Assembly: GCF_024171565.1 (NCBI RefSeq) | Contig: NZ_JALJZZ010000005.1 | Span: forward strand, 228,953-292,952 | Reading direction: 5' to 3' | From: Okibacterium sp. HSC-33S16 | Lineage (GTDB): Bacteria > Actinomycetota > Actinomycetes > Actinomycetales > Microbacteriaceae | Length of the DNA stretch: 64,000 nucleotides | Notes under the pieces: generated by a model | What the model was told of the DNA's origin: nothing | Database searches by the model: none | The model's input: only the letters and a program-made list of their open reading frames with translations | Shown here: piece after piece, positions 1 through 8,438 of the stretch | Numbering within the stretch: the stretch's first letter is position 1 | Layout: every line of letters begins with the position of its first letter | Translations under genes and position numbers: made by a program

Positions 1-264
1 AAGCGCCTCGGATGAGATGTCGAGTCCGGTAACCTGCCACCCCTGCTGCGCCAGCCAGATCACCTCCGCGCCCGCGCCGCACCCGGCATCGAGTGCCGTA
101 CCGGGTTTGAGCCCCTGAACTTCGCGCACGAGGTGAGGATTGGGGCCTCCTGCAGATTCCGGGTCCGGGCCACCGCGTCTCGTCGCCCAGTGCTCAGTCC
201 AATAGCCCTGATCGAAACTATGGGTCGCGTTGTCGATCCCTTGGTTGTGGTCGTGCTCGGCCAT
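1..264 (-). CDS. Class I SAM-dependent methyltransferase, 3' part missing (window edge)
   Basis: The first 88 codons are visible, from an ATG at 264 reading leftwards off the window. The glycine-rich SAM-binding motif I is clear near residues 58-65 (LDAGCGAGAE), followed by the acidic end of strand beta-2 (VTGLDIS, about residues 78-84). The N-terminus carries a YW.EHW segment common in small bacterial methyltransferases. The substrate cannot be judged because the C-terminal half lies outside the window. It is divergent from genD and shares the roughly 160-bp intergenic region with it, but nothing ties it functionally to gentisate catabolism. Confidence 0.8.
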   Translation of the reverse strand, partial: MAEHDHNQGIDNATHSFDQGYWTEHWATRRGGPDPESAGGPNPHLVREVQGLKPGTALDAGCGAGAEVIWLAQQGWQVTGLDISSEAL

Positions 265-333
265 ACCGCCCTCTTTCTTCGTCCCCATCGTGCGTGGGTG
301 CGCCGGCAAACGCAAGAGGAGGACGGCGGCCCT

Positions 334-348
334 TTCTGTCCAGCAGAA
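334..348 (+). promoter_or_regulatory. Palindromic operator upstream of genDFM
   Basis: TTCTGTCCAGCAGAA is an inverted repeat (TTCTG, 5-nt centre, CAGAA) about 75 bp before genD. The same 15-mer lies upstream of genH at 5731-5745, in the same orientation relative to transcription. In Corynebacterium glutamicum the IclR protein GenR controls the equivalent two units, so binding by the IclR protein at 3537-4337 is the simplest inference. The identity of the two sites is seen directly; the binding protein is inferred. Confidence 0.65.
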
Positions 349-422
349 TCGCCGCCGGTTTCGATCGGTCGGGCGCATATCGTTGGGGCACTGACGATTC
401 CTGCACCGACGAAGGGACTGCA

Positions 423-1514
423 ATGGAGCAGATGGACGGCACCGCCGATACACCTGAGCTGCAACAGCTTTACCGCGACTTTGAAGCAAACGACATGGCC
501 CCGCTGTGGACACAGCGGGACGACCTCATGCCGATGACTCCTTCCCCTCAGGCGATCCCGTTCGTGTGGCGTTGGAAAACCCTCTTCGATCTGGCGGAAC
601 GCTCCGGCGAGCTGGTTCCCGTCGGCCGAGGCGGCGAGCGCCGCGCCGTCGGGCTGGTCAACCCAGGCCTCCCTGGCACCGGCTACGCCACCCCGACCCT
701 GTGGTGCGCAATCCAGTACCTCGGCGGTTTCGAGACCGCACCCGAGCACCGCCACTCGCAGAACGCGTTCCGATTCGTGGTCGAGGGCGAAGGCGTCTGG
801 ACCGTCGTGAACGGAGACCCCGTCGCCATGCGCCGAGGCGACCTGCTGCTGACCCCCGGCTGGAACTTCCACGGGCACCACAACGACACCGAGAAGCCGA
901 TGGCCTGGATCGACGGCCTGGACATCCCGTTCTCGAGCTACACCGATGTCGGTTTCTTCGAGTTCGGTTCCGAACGCGTGACCGACGAGGCCTCTCCTGC
1001 CGTTTCCCGCGCGGAGCGGATGTGGGCCCACCCCGGTCTCCGCCCGCTCTCCGTGCTCGACGAAAAGCGGTCGTCCCCTCTGTCCGCCTACCGCTGGGAG
1101 CACACGGACGCCGCCCTTCGCGAGCAGCTGAAGCTCGAAGACGAAGGCTTCGCGGCCACCGTTGCACCCGGCCATGCCGCCATCCGTTACACGAACCCCA
1201 CCACCGGTGGGGACGTCATGTCGACGATTCGTGCCGAATTCCACCGCCTGCGCGCTCACGCCTCGACGCTACCCACACACGAAGTTGGCTCGTCGGTCTG
1301 GCAGGTCTTCGAAGGAACAGGAACAGTTGTGCTCGGCGACGTCGAGCACAAGCTCGAGAAGGGTGACCTCTTCGTCGTACCCAGCTGGGTGCCGTGGTCC
1401 CTGCACGCGAATGACGCACAGTTCGACCTCTTCCGCTTCAACGACGGTCCGATCATGGACCGTCTCAACTTCGCCCGCACCTACGTGCCCGGGCGTGACA
1501 AGGAGATCCGATGA
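423..1514 (+). CDS. genD: Gentisate 1,2-dioxygenase
   Basis: It opens the gentisate (2,5-dihydroxybenzoate) ring to maleylpyruvate using Fe(II) and O2 in the cytoplasm. The 363-residue length is normal for this bicupin family. The first cupin has the metal motif PEHRHSQNAFRFVVEGEG (about residues 107-124) followed by W.FHGHHN; a second cupin lies near residues 270-345 (FEGTGTVVLGDVEHKLEKGD). The ATG at 423 follows GAAGGGA; an upstream in-frame extension lacks family similarity. It overlaps genF by 4 bp (ATGA), starting a genD-genF-genM-marR operon in the order known from C. glutamicum. Family assignment is firm; the symbol follows that species. Confidence 0.93.
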   Translation: MEQMDGTADTPELQQLYRDFEANDMAPLWTQRDDLMPMTPSPQAIPFVWRWKTLFDLAERSGELVPVGRGGERRAVGLVNPGLPGTGYATPTLWCAIQYLGGFETAPEHRHSQNAFRFVVEGEGVWTVVNGDPVAMRRGDLLLTPGWNFHGHHNDTEKPMAWIDGLDIPFSSYTDVGFFEFGSERVTDEASPAVSRAERMWAHPGLRPLSVLDEKRSSPLSAYRWEHTDAALREQLKLEDEGFAATVAPGHAAIRYTNPTTGGDVMSTIRAEFHRLRAHASTLPTHEVGSSVWQVFEGTGTVVLGDVEHKLEKGDLFVVPSWVPWSLHANDAQFDLFRFNDGPIMDRLNFARTYVPGRDKEIR

Positions 1515-2347
1515 AACTCGCCACCCTGCGCACGAACGGGGCAACCGTCGCCGTCCGCCTCGATGAGTCCGCCGCCGTTGAGATCGACGGCTACACCGAC
1601 GTCGGGGCTTTGCTCGCCAACAGCGACTGGCGCACCATTGCCGAGTCCGCGTCAGGTGCAAGCCACGCCCTCGACTCGATCAACGCGAAGGACTGGGCAC
1701 CGGTCGTGCCCCGGCCCTCAAAGGTCGTCTGCGTCGGCCTCAACTACGCGAACCACATCCGCGAAATGGGCCGTGAGCTTCCTGAGTTCCCCACGCTTTT
1801 CGCCAAGTACCCCGAGGCACTGATCGGCGCTAACGATGACATCGCGCTGCCCCCGAACGCGGCAAGCCACGTCGACTGGGAGGGCGAACTCGCCATCATT
1901 CTCGGCGCACCAGCCCGTCGCCTCGCGGCTGACGCAGCGGCATCCGCCATCGCCGGCTACGCCGTTCTCAACGACGTCACCATGCGCGACTACCAGTACC
2001 GGAGCCCCGAGTGGTTCCAGGGCAAGACGTTCGAGAACACGACGCCATTCGGTCCGTACCTCGTGACCACCGACGAGTTCACGCTCGGCGGCGAGCTGCG
2101 CACCGAGGTCGACGGCGAGGTCGTGCAGTCGACCCCGACCGATGACCTCGTGTTCGACCCGACCGCTCTGGTGTCATACATCTCGGACATCTTCACCTTG
2201 CAGCCGGGCGACGTCATCGCCAGCGGCACCCCCGGAGGCGTCGGCCACGCACGCAAGCCCGCACGTTACCTCGCGGCAGGCAACGTGCTGTCGACGAGCA
2301 TCGAGGGCCTCGGCGTTCAGCACAACACCGTCGTTACGGAGGGATAG
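1511..2347 (+). CDS. genF: Fumarylpyruvate hydrolase (FAH family)
   Basis: It hydrolyses fumarylpyruvate to fumarate and pyruvate, the last step of the pathway. The protein has 278 residues with a short N-terminal domain and the C-terminal fumarylacetoacetase fold. Visible family signatures are VCVGLNYANHIREMG, the metal and catalytic segment SHVDWEGELAIILG, the stretch DVTMRDYQYR, and GDVIASGTPGGVGHAR near the end. It starts inside genD (ATGA overlap) and is followed 2 nt later by genM, so coupled translation is likely. Other FAH-family hydrolases share this fold; the choice of fumarylpyruvate rests on the neighbours. Confidence 0.9.
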   Translation: MKLATLRTNGATVAVRLDESAAVEIDGYTDVGALLANSDWRTIAESASGASHALDSINAKDWAPVVPRPSKVVCVGLNYANHIREMGRELPEFPTLFAKYPEALIGANDDIALPPNAASHVDWEGELAIILGAPARRLAADAAASAIAGYAVLNDVTMRDYQYRSPEWFQGKTFENTTPFGPYLVTTDEFTLGGELRTEVDGEVVQSTPTDDLVFDPTALVSYISDIFTLQPGDVIASGTPGGVGHARKPARYLAAGNVLSTSIEGLGVQHNTVVTEG

Positions 2348-2349
2348 CC

Positions 2350-3096
2350 ATGGCTGCCCGCGACGACAAAACGCAGGATCCGGTTCTGCGTCAGCAGCTG
2401 CTCCTCACCCGTCGGGGGCAGTCCTACTTCTCTCGCAAACTGCACGAGCTGTCCGATGCCGAGTTCGACGAGCCGTCAGGCCTAGCGGGCTGGACACGGC
2501 GGCACCTCATCGCCCACGTCGGACTCAACGCGCGGGCGCTGACCAACTTGACCGAATGGGCGGCGACCGGTGTAGAGACGCCGATGTACAGCTCACCCAC
2601 CCAGCGCAACGATGACATCGAGTTCTCATCAACGTTGCCGGTGCAGGCGCTGCGTAACCTCTCGGACCACGCCGCCATTCACCTCAACGTGGAGTGGCGA
2701 GATCTGGAAGCGGATGCCTGGATGCACGAAGTTCGGACGGCCCAGGGCCGCACGGTACCCGTCTCAGAGACGATCTGGATGCGCGCCCGAGAGGTGTGGA
2801 TCCACGCGGTGGACCTCGACAACGGCGGAAGCTTCGCCGACTTCCCCGCTGAGTTTGTGGATCGACTGCTGACGGATGTGCTCGGCGCCTGGGACAAGCG
2901 CCGAGATGCCGAAGCACTGCCCTCATTCGTGTTGTCGCCGACCGACCGTGCGTCGTCCGTTTCGTCTGGTGACGTGGCATCCGCTGTCACGCTTTACGGC
3001 ACGGCCACCGATCTGGCGGCCTGGGCTACCGGGCGGGGCACCGATGGGGTCTCGGCGTCGACCGGTGAAGTGCCGGTCGCCCCGCGCTGGCTCTGA
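2350..3096 (+). CDS. genM: Mycothiol-dependent maleylpyruvate isomerase
   Basis: It isomerises maleylpyruvate (the GenD product) to fumarylpyruvate (the GenF substrate), with mycothiol as cofactor in actinobacteria. The 248-residue protein has the DinB-like MDMPI four-helix N-terminal domain (LLLTRRGQSYFSRKL, SGLAGWTRRHLIAHVGLNARAL) with the metal-ligand His in HLIAHV and the later MRAREVWIHAVDLDNG segment, plus an SCP2-like C-terminal part. The glutathione-dependent enzyme of proteobacteria is unrelated, so this gene itself points to a mycothiol-making actinobacterium. It sits tightly between genF and the MarR gene. Confidence 0.9.
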   Translation: MAARDDKTQDPVLRQQLLLTRRGQSYFSRKLHELSDAEFDEPSGLAGWTRRHLIAHVGLNARALTNLTEWAATGVETPMYSSPTQRNDDIEFSSTLPVQALRNLSDHAAIHLNVEWRDLEADAWMHEVRTAQGRTVPVSETIWMRAREVWIHAVDLDNGGSFADFPAEFVDRLLTDVLGAWDKRRDAEALPSFVLSPTDRASSVSSGDVASAVTLYGTATDLAAWATGRGTDGVSASTGEVPVAPRWL

Positions 3097-3098
3097 TT

Positions 3099-3527
3099 AT
3101 GGCCCGGGCGGAAGCGGGGGAACGGCTCGGCTTCCTGCTGCGCCGGGCGCAACAGGCACACCTCGCGCTCTGGAACGAAATTGTGTCCACCGACGTGACC
3201 AGTGTGCAATTCGGGGCACTCAGTCTCATCGACGCGGAGTCCGGGTTGAGCCAGGCTGAGCTCGGTCGTGAGCTTGACCTGGACCGGTCGACCATCGCTG
3301 ACGTTGTGGCGCGGCTCGAACGTCGCGGGCTGGTTGAACGTTCCCGCGCCGAGGACGACCGGCGCCGCTACCGGCTGCGCCTCACCCCAGGCGGACAGGC
3401 ATGCCTGCTGGAGCTTGCGCCGCTCGTCGAGCGCATGGACGCGGCCCTCACCACACAGCTCTCGACCGCCGAACGCGAGGCGCTGCAGCGCGCGCTTCAG
3501 TCGCTGCTCGGCGGTCGTACGGGCTGA
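3099..3527 (+). CDS. MarR-family transcriptional regulator
   Basis: The 142-residue winged-helix protein starts at ATG 3099, two nucleotides after genM. The recognition region reads LSQAELGRELDLDRSTIADVVARLERRGLVER (about residues 50-81), followed by the wing RAEDDRRRYRLRLTPGG. As last gene of the gentisate operon it may sense a pathway aromatic and act together with, or instead of, the IclR regulator. No MarR-type site separate from the IclR-like palindrome is obvious upstream of genD. It is convergent with the IclR gene, with only 9 bp between stops. Confidence 0.85.
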   Translation: MARAEAGERLGFLLRRAQQAHLALWNEIVSTDVTSVQFGALSLIDAESGLSQAELGRELDLDRSTIADVVARLERRGLVERSRAEDDRRRYRLRLTPGGQACLLELAPLVERMDAALTTQLSTAEREALQRALQSLLGGRTG

Positions 3528-3536
3528 CGGGCGGAC

Positions 3537-4337
3537 TCACGTTGACGGATCGAGCGTCACTCCGCGCAGTTCCGCCTCGATCTCACGCCGGGTCTCGGTA
3601 ACCAGCGCGATCACCCGGTCGGTCTGCAAGAGCGCCGACCGCTGCGCCGGTGCCGACACGGTCAGCGCTGCAAGCGCGACTCCGGCCTGATCGTGCAGGG
3701 CGATACCGAGGGCAAACACCCCGGACTCCGTCTCGCCCATATTCAGCGCGTAGCCCTGCGTGCGCACCTGGTCCAGTTCGCGGAGCATTCTGGCGAAGTC
3801 CCGGTCTGCCATGAAATCGCCCGACAGCTCCGCCGACCGGCTGCGGTAGAGCCGGTCGAGCGTACCCCCGTCGAGTTCGGCGAGGATTGCCTTGCCACCT
3901 GAGGCGAAACGAGCGTCGAGCACCGTGCCCGTTCGATCACCCACCCGCAGGATGTTGGGTGCCTCAGCGCTTGCGAGAAATCGCACCTTCCCACCGACGC
4001 GGAACACCAGGTTGACCGTCTCGTTGAGCCGGTCGGCCAATAGTTCGAGGTGCGGGTAGCAGAGGGTGCGCAACGATCGGGTCCACGGCACGTTCGACGG
4101 CGCAGCACCGAGCGCCGGGCCGGGCGAGTACGACCGCGAGTCGTCTTGCACCGCGAATCCACGGTAGACGAGCATCGCCAGCAGTCGGTGAGCGGTCGAC
4201 GCGGCGATGTCCAGTTCGGCGGCGGCGTCCGAGACCCGCAGGCCGCCGGTATCGCGCAGAATTTGAATCAACCTGAGGGCGTGATCCACCGAAGTGATCG
4301 CGTACTTCGGTCGCGTGTACACCTCAGTGTTCTGCAT
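3537..4337 (-). CDS. genR: IclR-family regulator, probable controller of the gen genes
   Basis: 266 residues with an N-terminal winged helix (LRVSDAAAELDIAASTAHRLLAMLVYRGF, about residues 33-61) and the C-terminal IclR effector domain (GGKAILAELD, TQGYALNMGETESGVFALGIAL). It lies 39 bp downstream of genH on the same strand and is probably cotranscribed with it. In C. glutamicum an IclR protein of the same context (GenR) activates both gentisate units on 3-hydroxybenzoate or gentisate. The shared palindrome at 334-348 and 5731-5745 is the likely target. Family certain; target inferred. Confidence 0.85.
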   Translation of the reverse strand: MQNTEVYTRPKYAITSVDHALRLIQILRDTGGLRVSDAAAELDIAASTAHRLLAMLVYRGFAVQDDSRSYSPGPALGAAPSNVPWTRSLRTLCYPHLELLADRLNETVNLVFRVGGKVRFLASAEAPNILRVGDRTGTVLDARFASGGKAILAELDGGTLDRLYRSRSAELSGDFMADRDFARMLRELDQVRTQGYALNMGETESGVFALGIALHDQAGVALAALTVSAPAQRSALLQTDRVIALVTETRREIEAELRGVTLDPST

Positions 4338-4376
4338 GACAGAAGTTTATCTGTGCCGACCGGGGCCCCGGCAGCG

Positions 4377-5627
4377 TCAGACGGATGCTGGCGCGGTGAC
4401 CTCGCGCTTGTTGATGACGGCATCGAGACTGTTCTCGAGTGCGTGGTCGTAGACCCAGTCGGTGTGCGGCGTCACGTCGGAGTTACTGGCCTTGAACAGC
4501 ATGTTGCGAAGCAGGCGCGGCAGGCCGTCGACGTGCCAGGACTCGCCCCAGACCCGGGCGGTGGTTTGCACGCGTGCGGTGCGGGGCTGGCGGATTTCGG
4601 TGAATTCCTCAAAGACCTGCTGCCAGGCACCGGCATCGACGCGACCGTCCACAAACACGGTGCCCTTTGTTAGTTCCTGCAGCGCGGCGGCGTCCTCGAG
4701 CGCCTGGCATGCACCCTGCGCCAGGTATTGCAACATCGGGTGGGCGGCGTCGCCAATGAGGAGCATCCGCCCGTCGACCCACTGCTCGATCGGCTCGCGA
4801 TCGAACATCGGCCAGCGAATTCCGTGCCACAGTTGCTTGAGCGACTCCTGCACGTGGGGAACACAGTCGGCGTACGCCTCCTGCAGCTCTTCGAGTCCCG
4901 GTGCCTGCTCGATGCCGCTCTCGAAAGATTTCGACCGGAACACGGCGACGGTGTTGAGCAACTCGCCACCACGCAACGGGTACTGCACCATGTGGCAATT
5001 CGGTCCGAAGTACACGGTGACATCGTTGATGAGCTGATCGCTCGGCAGACCGGCCGTTGGGACCGTGCCGCGGTACGCGACATAGGCGGAGGAGATGGGC
5101 TCATCGTCGGAGATCTGCTTGCGCAGCCGTGACTTCAAACCATCGGCGGCGAGGACGGCACCGGCGCGGTAGACGGTTCCGTCTGTTGCGGTCGCAATCG
5201 CCTCGTCGCCGGACGTAACGACGGACTCGATTGTGACGCTGTTGACGAGCGTCACGCCTGCAGCGCGGCAGCGTTCGAGTAGCACACGGTGCAGGTCGCT
5301 GCGGTGGACGACGACGTAAGGAGCGCCATACTTCTCGGCGAAACCGTCCTGAACGTTCTGGCTCAGCAACGGTTCGCCGGTGCGTGCGTCCTTGAAGGCG
5401 ACGTGGTCGGGGGTGACGCCGACGGCGAGAACCTCGTCGAGCAGACCCCACTGCTTGAGGAGGCGGGTGGCGTTTGGAGCCAGTTGCAGGCCTGCGCCCA
5501 CTTCACCGAATTCTGCAGCGTGCTCGAGAAGGGTGACGGATGCACCGTTCTCGCGGAGCGTGAACGCTGCGGCCAGGCCGGCCATTCCTCCGCCGACGAC
5601 CAGTACGTCCTGAGTGGTTTCTGTCAT
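4377..5627 (-). CDS. genH: 3-Hydroxybenzoate 6-hydroxylase (class A flavin monooxygenase)
   Basis: NADH- and FAD-dependent para-hydroxylation of 3-hydroxybenzoate gives gentisate, feeding genD. The 416-residue protein has the Rossmann motif GGGMAGLAAAFTLRENGA (about residues 12-29), the second segment EFGEVGAGLQLAPNATRLL, the DG motif LAADGLKSRLRKQI, and the FAD ribityl motif GDAAHPMLQYLAQGACQALEDA. The stretches HRSDLH and QYPLRGGE match the Rhodococcus 3HB6H family as I remember it. Salicylate 5-hydroxylating homologues are possible but less likely. Its 190-bp upstream region contains the operator shared with genDFM. Confidence 0.88.
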   Translation of the reverse strand: MTETTQDVLVVGGGMAGLAAAFTLRENGASVTLLEHAAEFGEVGAGLQLAPNATRLLKQWGLLDEVLAVGVTPDHVAFKDARTGEPLLSQNVQDGFAEKYGAPYVVVHRSDLHRVLLERCRAAGVTLVNSVTIESVVTSGDEAIATATDGTVYRAGAVLAADGLKSRLRKQISDDEPISSAYVAYRGTVPTAGLPSDQLINDVTVYFGPNCHMVQYPLRGGELLNTVAVFRSKSFESGIEQAPGLEELQEAYADCVPHVQESLKQLWHGIRWPMFDREPIEQWVDGRMLLIGDAAHPMLQYLAQGACQALEDAAALQELTKGTVFVDGRVDAGAWQQVFEEFTEIRQPRTARVQTTARVWGESWHVDGLPRLLRNMLFKASNSDVTPHTDWVYDHALENSLDAVINKREVTAPASV

Positions 5628-5710
5628 GATCCTGCCTGACTTCGTTGTGATGCGGGAGTTGCTGCGCGACGCACGTGGCTCGTTCGCGATAGATCCAGTG
5701 TGAAGGTATT

Positions 5711-5745
5711 TTCCGCAGGAACGAATCTTGTTCTGCTGGACAGAA
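5711..5745 (-). promoter_or_regulatory. Composite operator upstream of genH
   Basis: Overlapping inverted repeats: TTCC-GCA-GGAA (5711-5721), GGAAC-N7-GTTC (5718-5733), and TTCTG-CTGGA-CAGAA (5731-5745). Read in the genH direction the last one equals the genDFM site TTCTGTCCAGCAGAA. The GGAAC/GTTC arms resemble the TTCC/GGAA-type half-sites described for IclR proteins. This explains the 190-bp gap between genH and the tetR gene. Confidence 0.6.
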
Positions 5746-5818
5746 AGCGTCCATCTCCTGTGCGACGTCTACCGTCAACGGACGTTAAGGACGCTTGGCG
5801 TGCAACAGAGGTCTCGTC

Positions 5819-6406
5819 TTAGTCGGTGAGAAGACCGCACCAGGAGTCGGTCATCAGCTCAAGTGACGCCTCCCGGTCGAGGCTCCACCCATGGGCGAAC
5901 CACCGCCGCGAGAAGAACTCGAGCTGCCCGAAAGCGAGGGTTCCACGGATCCGACGCGATTCGGGAGTGAAGCGGTTTGCCCGGGTGAGCCCGTCGACAA
6001 TTTCCGTGATGACGCCTTCGAACCACTGGTCCAGTGCCGTCTGAATGTCAGGCTCGGACGCGGCTGCCTGGTGAGCAGCCATGACGTATGGCCGGATTTC
6101 TTTCCACTGGTCGAACTTGCGACCCAGCCAGATCTTGATCTGGGCACGATCGCCTCGCTCGATCACCTCCGGAAGTGGCGGGTTGTCCGGGCCGATCAGC
6201 AGCACGTTCGATGTTTCGACCAGCGACCGCATGAGGTCGGCTTTGGAGGGGAAATGCAGGTAGAACGTCGCTCGAGTGGTTCCCGCTGCAGCAGCAATGT
6301 CGTCGACCGTTGTCGCCGGGTACCCCTTCTCCTCGAACAGCTCGAGCCCTCGATCGAGCAGGAGCTGCCTGGTCATTTGCTTCTGTGCTGCTCGGAGACT
6401 TGCCAC
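5819..6406 (-). CDS. TetR-family transcriptional regulator
   Basis: 195 residues: an N-terminal helix-turn-helix (LLLDRGLELFEEKGYPATTVDDIAAAAGTTRATFYLHFPSKADLMRSLV, about residues 15-63) and a ligand-binding domain of normal length with no recognisable subfamily signature. It lies 128 bp downstream of the MFS exporter gene on the same strand, an arrangement typical for a repressor of a drug or metabolite exporter. The inverted repeat TTGACA...TGTCAA in the MFS promoter is a candidate target. No self-evident operator is seen directly before the tetR start. Confidence 0.87.
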   Translation of the reverse strand: MASLRAAQKQMTRQLLLDRGLELFEEKGYPATTVDDIAAAAGTTRATFYLHFPSKADLMRSLVETSNVLLIGPDNPPLPEVIERGDRAQIKIWLGRKFDQWKEIRPYVMAAHQAAASEPDIQTALDQWFEGVITEIVDGLTRANRFTPESRRIRGTLAFGQLEFFSRRWFAHGWSLDREASLELMTDSWCGLLTD

Positions 6407-6534
6407 GGTGTAATCCTATCGATGGCGATTGTCGGCTGAGCCGCCGCACGTTGTGGCGGCACAGCGGAATGCCCGGCACCGAGTGGCCGCTCCTCGCGGC
6501 CGCTCGGCCACCGGGCATCGGGCGGGGTGCTTCG

Positions 6535-8205
6535 CTAGATCCTGTCTTCACTCCACTCGGGAGAGTTCACGACGCTGTCCTCTGCGGGTTCGGCAAGCCC
6601 TGTCTCGTCGTCGTCAGCGTAGGACACAGTCGACCCCCGGTCGTCCCGCACTCCGCGAAGACCGAACAAAGTGAGCACAGCGGCGGCGAACGCCGCGATG
6701 GCGCAGACAAGGAAGGCGAGCGAGAATCCGCTTCCGAGCGCAGCGAGGGCGAGGTCGTGCGCCCCGCCACCCGGAACTCCGGCCGGAATGCTGTTGAGGG
6801 CGATCGGGCCGCCACCTTCCGCAATGCCGAGGGCCGCGCCCTTGTCGTCCGGCGCGAGGTCCGCTGTCTGCAGCGTGCCGACGAGTTGGTTACCTGCCGC
6901 GCTCAGTGCGATCGCACCCACAAGCACCGGACCAAGTACGAAGCCGAGGTCGCGCAAGAGGTTCGTGGTTGCGCTGGCCATCCCGGTGAGCTGGCGGGGC
7001 ACAGTGTTGAGCGCGATCGCGGTCATGGGGCTCAGTGTCAGCGCGAACCCGACTCCGATGAGCAGGGTCGGTGCGACGAAGGGAATCGGGCTGAGGTCGG
7101 TGACCTCGAGTCGGGATGCGAGGAGGGCACCCAGCCCGATGAGAGCCAGACCGGCGGTCAGAAGCCAGCGAGCCTCGACGACGTGGAGCAGTCGCGAGAT
7201 CACGGGGATGAGAACGAAGGCGGGTCCTTGAAGCAGGAGGAAGAGCATGCCGAGGATGACGGGGTTCTGGTGTTGCACGGGCCCGAGCCACATGCTTGTG
7301 GCGAAGCAGGCGCCGAGGAAGGCGAACATTCCGACAACGGCGACGATCGACGAGACGGTGAACGCCCGGTTCTTGAACAGGCTCAGTTCGAGCAGTGGAG
7401 ACTTCGCACGCAGCTCGATGAGGACAAAGGCGATCAGGAGCACAACGCCGGCAACCGAGGCGATCAGGACGTTCGGTGTCAGCCATCCTTCCTCCGGTCC
7501 CTGGACGAGTCCGAACAGGACAAGGATCAGTCCGGCGGCGAAGGTCACCTGGCCCCACGGGTCCAACTTGCGGCTCTGTGGCGAGCGGTATTCGACGGCG
7601 AAAGCCAGACTCAAAAAGACCGCTGCTAACCCGAGGACGGCGACGACCCAGTAGGAGCCGCGCCACGAGCCCAGCCCTGCGGCGAATCCGCCGAGAAGCG
7701 GCGAGATGGCAGCACCGGCCGACAGGAAGCCCGCCCACAGCGCGATGCCCTTTGCGCGATCTCGCGGGTTGTGGGTCACCGCAGCGACGAGCGCGAGCGA
7801 GGCGGGGAAGATTGCGCCTGCGCCCAGCCCGTTGATTGCGGAACCAATCCACATCACTTCCACCTGCGGTGCAATCGCGCAGACGGCAGATCCGACAAGC
7901 ACCAGTATCGAGCCACCGGCCACAAGCTTCCGGTGGCCGTACTTGTCGCCGAGAACACCGAATGTGAGTTCAAAGACAACGACGGGGATCATGAACGCCG
8001 CGGTGATCCAGGTCAGCTGCGACCCGACGGTGTTGAAGGTTTGCTGGAACACACCATTGAGCGATCCGGGGAGCGCGTTGGCGATCTGGGCAATCATCAC
8101 CGCGAGGGAAGCGACGGCGAGTGTGCCCTTGATTCGGAGGGCAGGGGAACCGCTGGACGAAGCGCTTGCGCGTCGGGATTGCGGCTCCAGAGAGGTGTGG
8201 CTCAT
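6535..8205 (-). CDS. MFS transporter, DHA2 (14-TM) family
   Basis: A 556-residue drug:H+ antiporter-like protein. The start at 8205 (MSHTSLEPQ) follows GGAG at a normal distance; an in-frame extension to 8331 runs through the promoter and is not used here. Motif A (LGDKYGHRKLVAGGSILVLVG), the motif-C-like G-rich helices and about 14 hydrophobic segments are visible, with an acidic cytoplasmic tail (EDSVVNSPEWSEDRI). It closes the minus-strand catabolic locus but has its own promoter region, so it may import or export the unknown substrate or a toxic intermediate. Confidence 0.87.
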   Translation of the reverse strand: MSHTSLEPQSRRASASSSGSPALRIKGTLAVASLAVMIAQIANALPGSLNGVFQQTFNTVGSQLTWITAAFMIPVVVFELTFGVLGDKYGHRKLVAGGSILVLVGSAVCAIAPQVEVMWIGSAINGLGAGAIFPASLALVAAVTHNPRDRAKGIALWAGFLSAGAAISPLLGGFAAGLGSWRGSYWVVAVLGLAAVFLSLAFAVEYRSPQSRKLDPWGQVTFAAGLILVLFGLVQGPEEGWLTPNVLIASVAGVVLLIAFVLIELRAKSPLLELSLFKNRAFTVSSIVAVVGMFAFLGACFATSMWLGPVQHQNPVILGMLFLLLQGPAFVLIPVISRLLHVVEARWLLTAGLALIGLGALLASRLEVTDLSPIPFVAPTLLIGVGFALTLSPMTAIALNTVPRQLTGMASATTNLLRDLGFVLGPVLVGAIALSAAGNQLVGTLQTADLAPDDKGAALGIAEGGGPIALNSIPAGVPGGGAHDLALAALGSGFSLAFLVCAIAAFAAAVLTLFGLRGVRDDRGSTVSYADDDETGLAEPAEDSVVNSPEWSEDRI

Positions 8206-8296
8206 AAGTAACTCCGTTGTTAGTGAGAGAGCACAGCAGCCGAATTGCTTGGGCGCCGCAACGTGCGGGCCGGACGACGAGCGACTGAAACTGTAT

Positions 8297-8331
8297 TTGA
8301 CAATGTGACAGCAAGACATACACCGTGTCAA
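8297..8331 (-). promoter_or_regulatory. Promoter with inverted repeat, MFS gene
   Basis: On the minus strand a perfect -35 box TTGACA (8331-8326) is followed after 17 nt by a weak -10-like TCACAT. The same hexamer recurs inverted at 8297-8302, giving TTGACA...TGTCAA with 23 nt between the arms. A repressor bound across these arms would cover the promoter; the TetR protein at 5819-6406 is the obvious candidate. Confidence 0.5.
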
Positions 8332-8360
8332 GTGACTCGTCAGTCTGTTTTAACGCGAAA

Positions 8361-8394
8361 GCGTGGGAGCGGCGCGTGAGGCACCGCTCCCGCG
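8361..8394 (-). terminator. Hairpin after the catabolic operon
   Basis: A GC-rich hairpin (GGGAGCGG paired with CCGCTCCC around an 11-nt loop) lies between the CocE gene stop and the MFS promoter. The run of T after it on the minus strand is weak (CTTTC), so termination may be incomplete. Confidence 0.45.
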
Positions 8395-8438
8395 CTTGTG
8401 AGCGGAGCGAGTGAGGAGCCGGGTGGGCTTGCGACCGA

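Noticed and set aside
60..1259. Long minus-strand open frame of 399 codons
   Set aside because: Antisense shadow of genD; low-complexity translation and no known motifs, whereas genD has clear cupin motifs.
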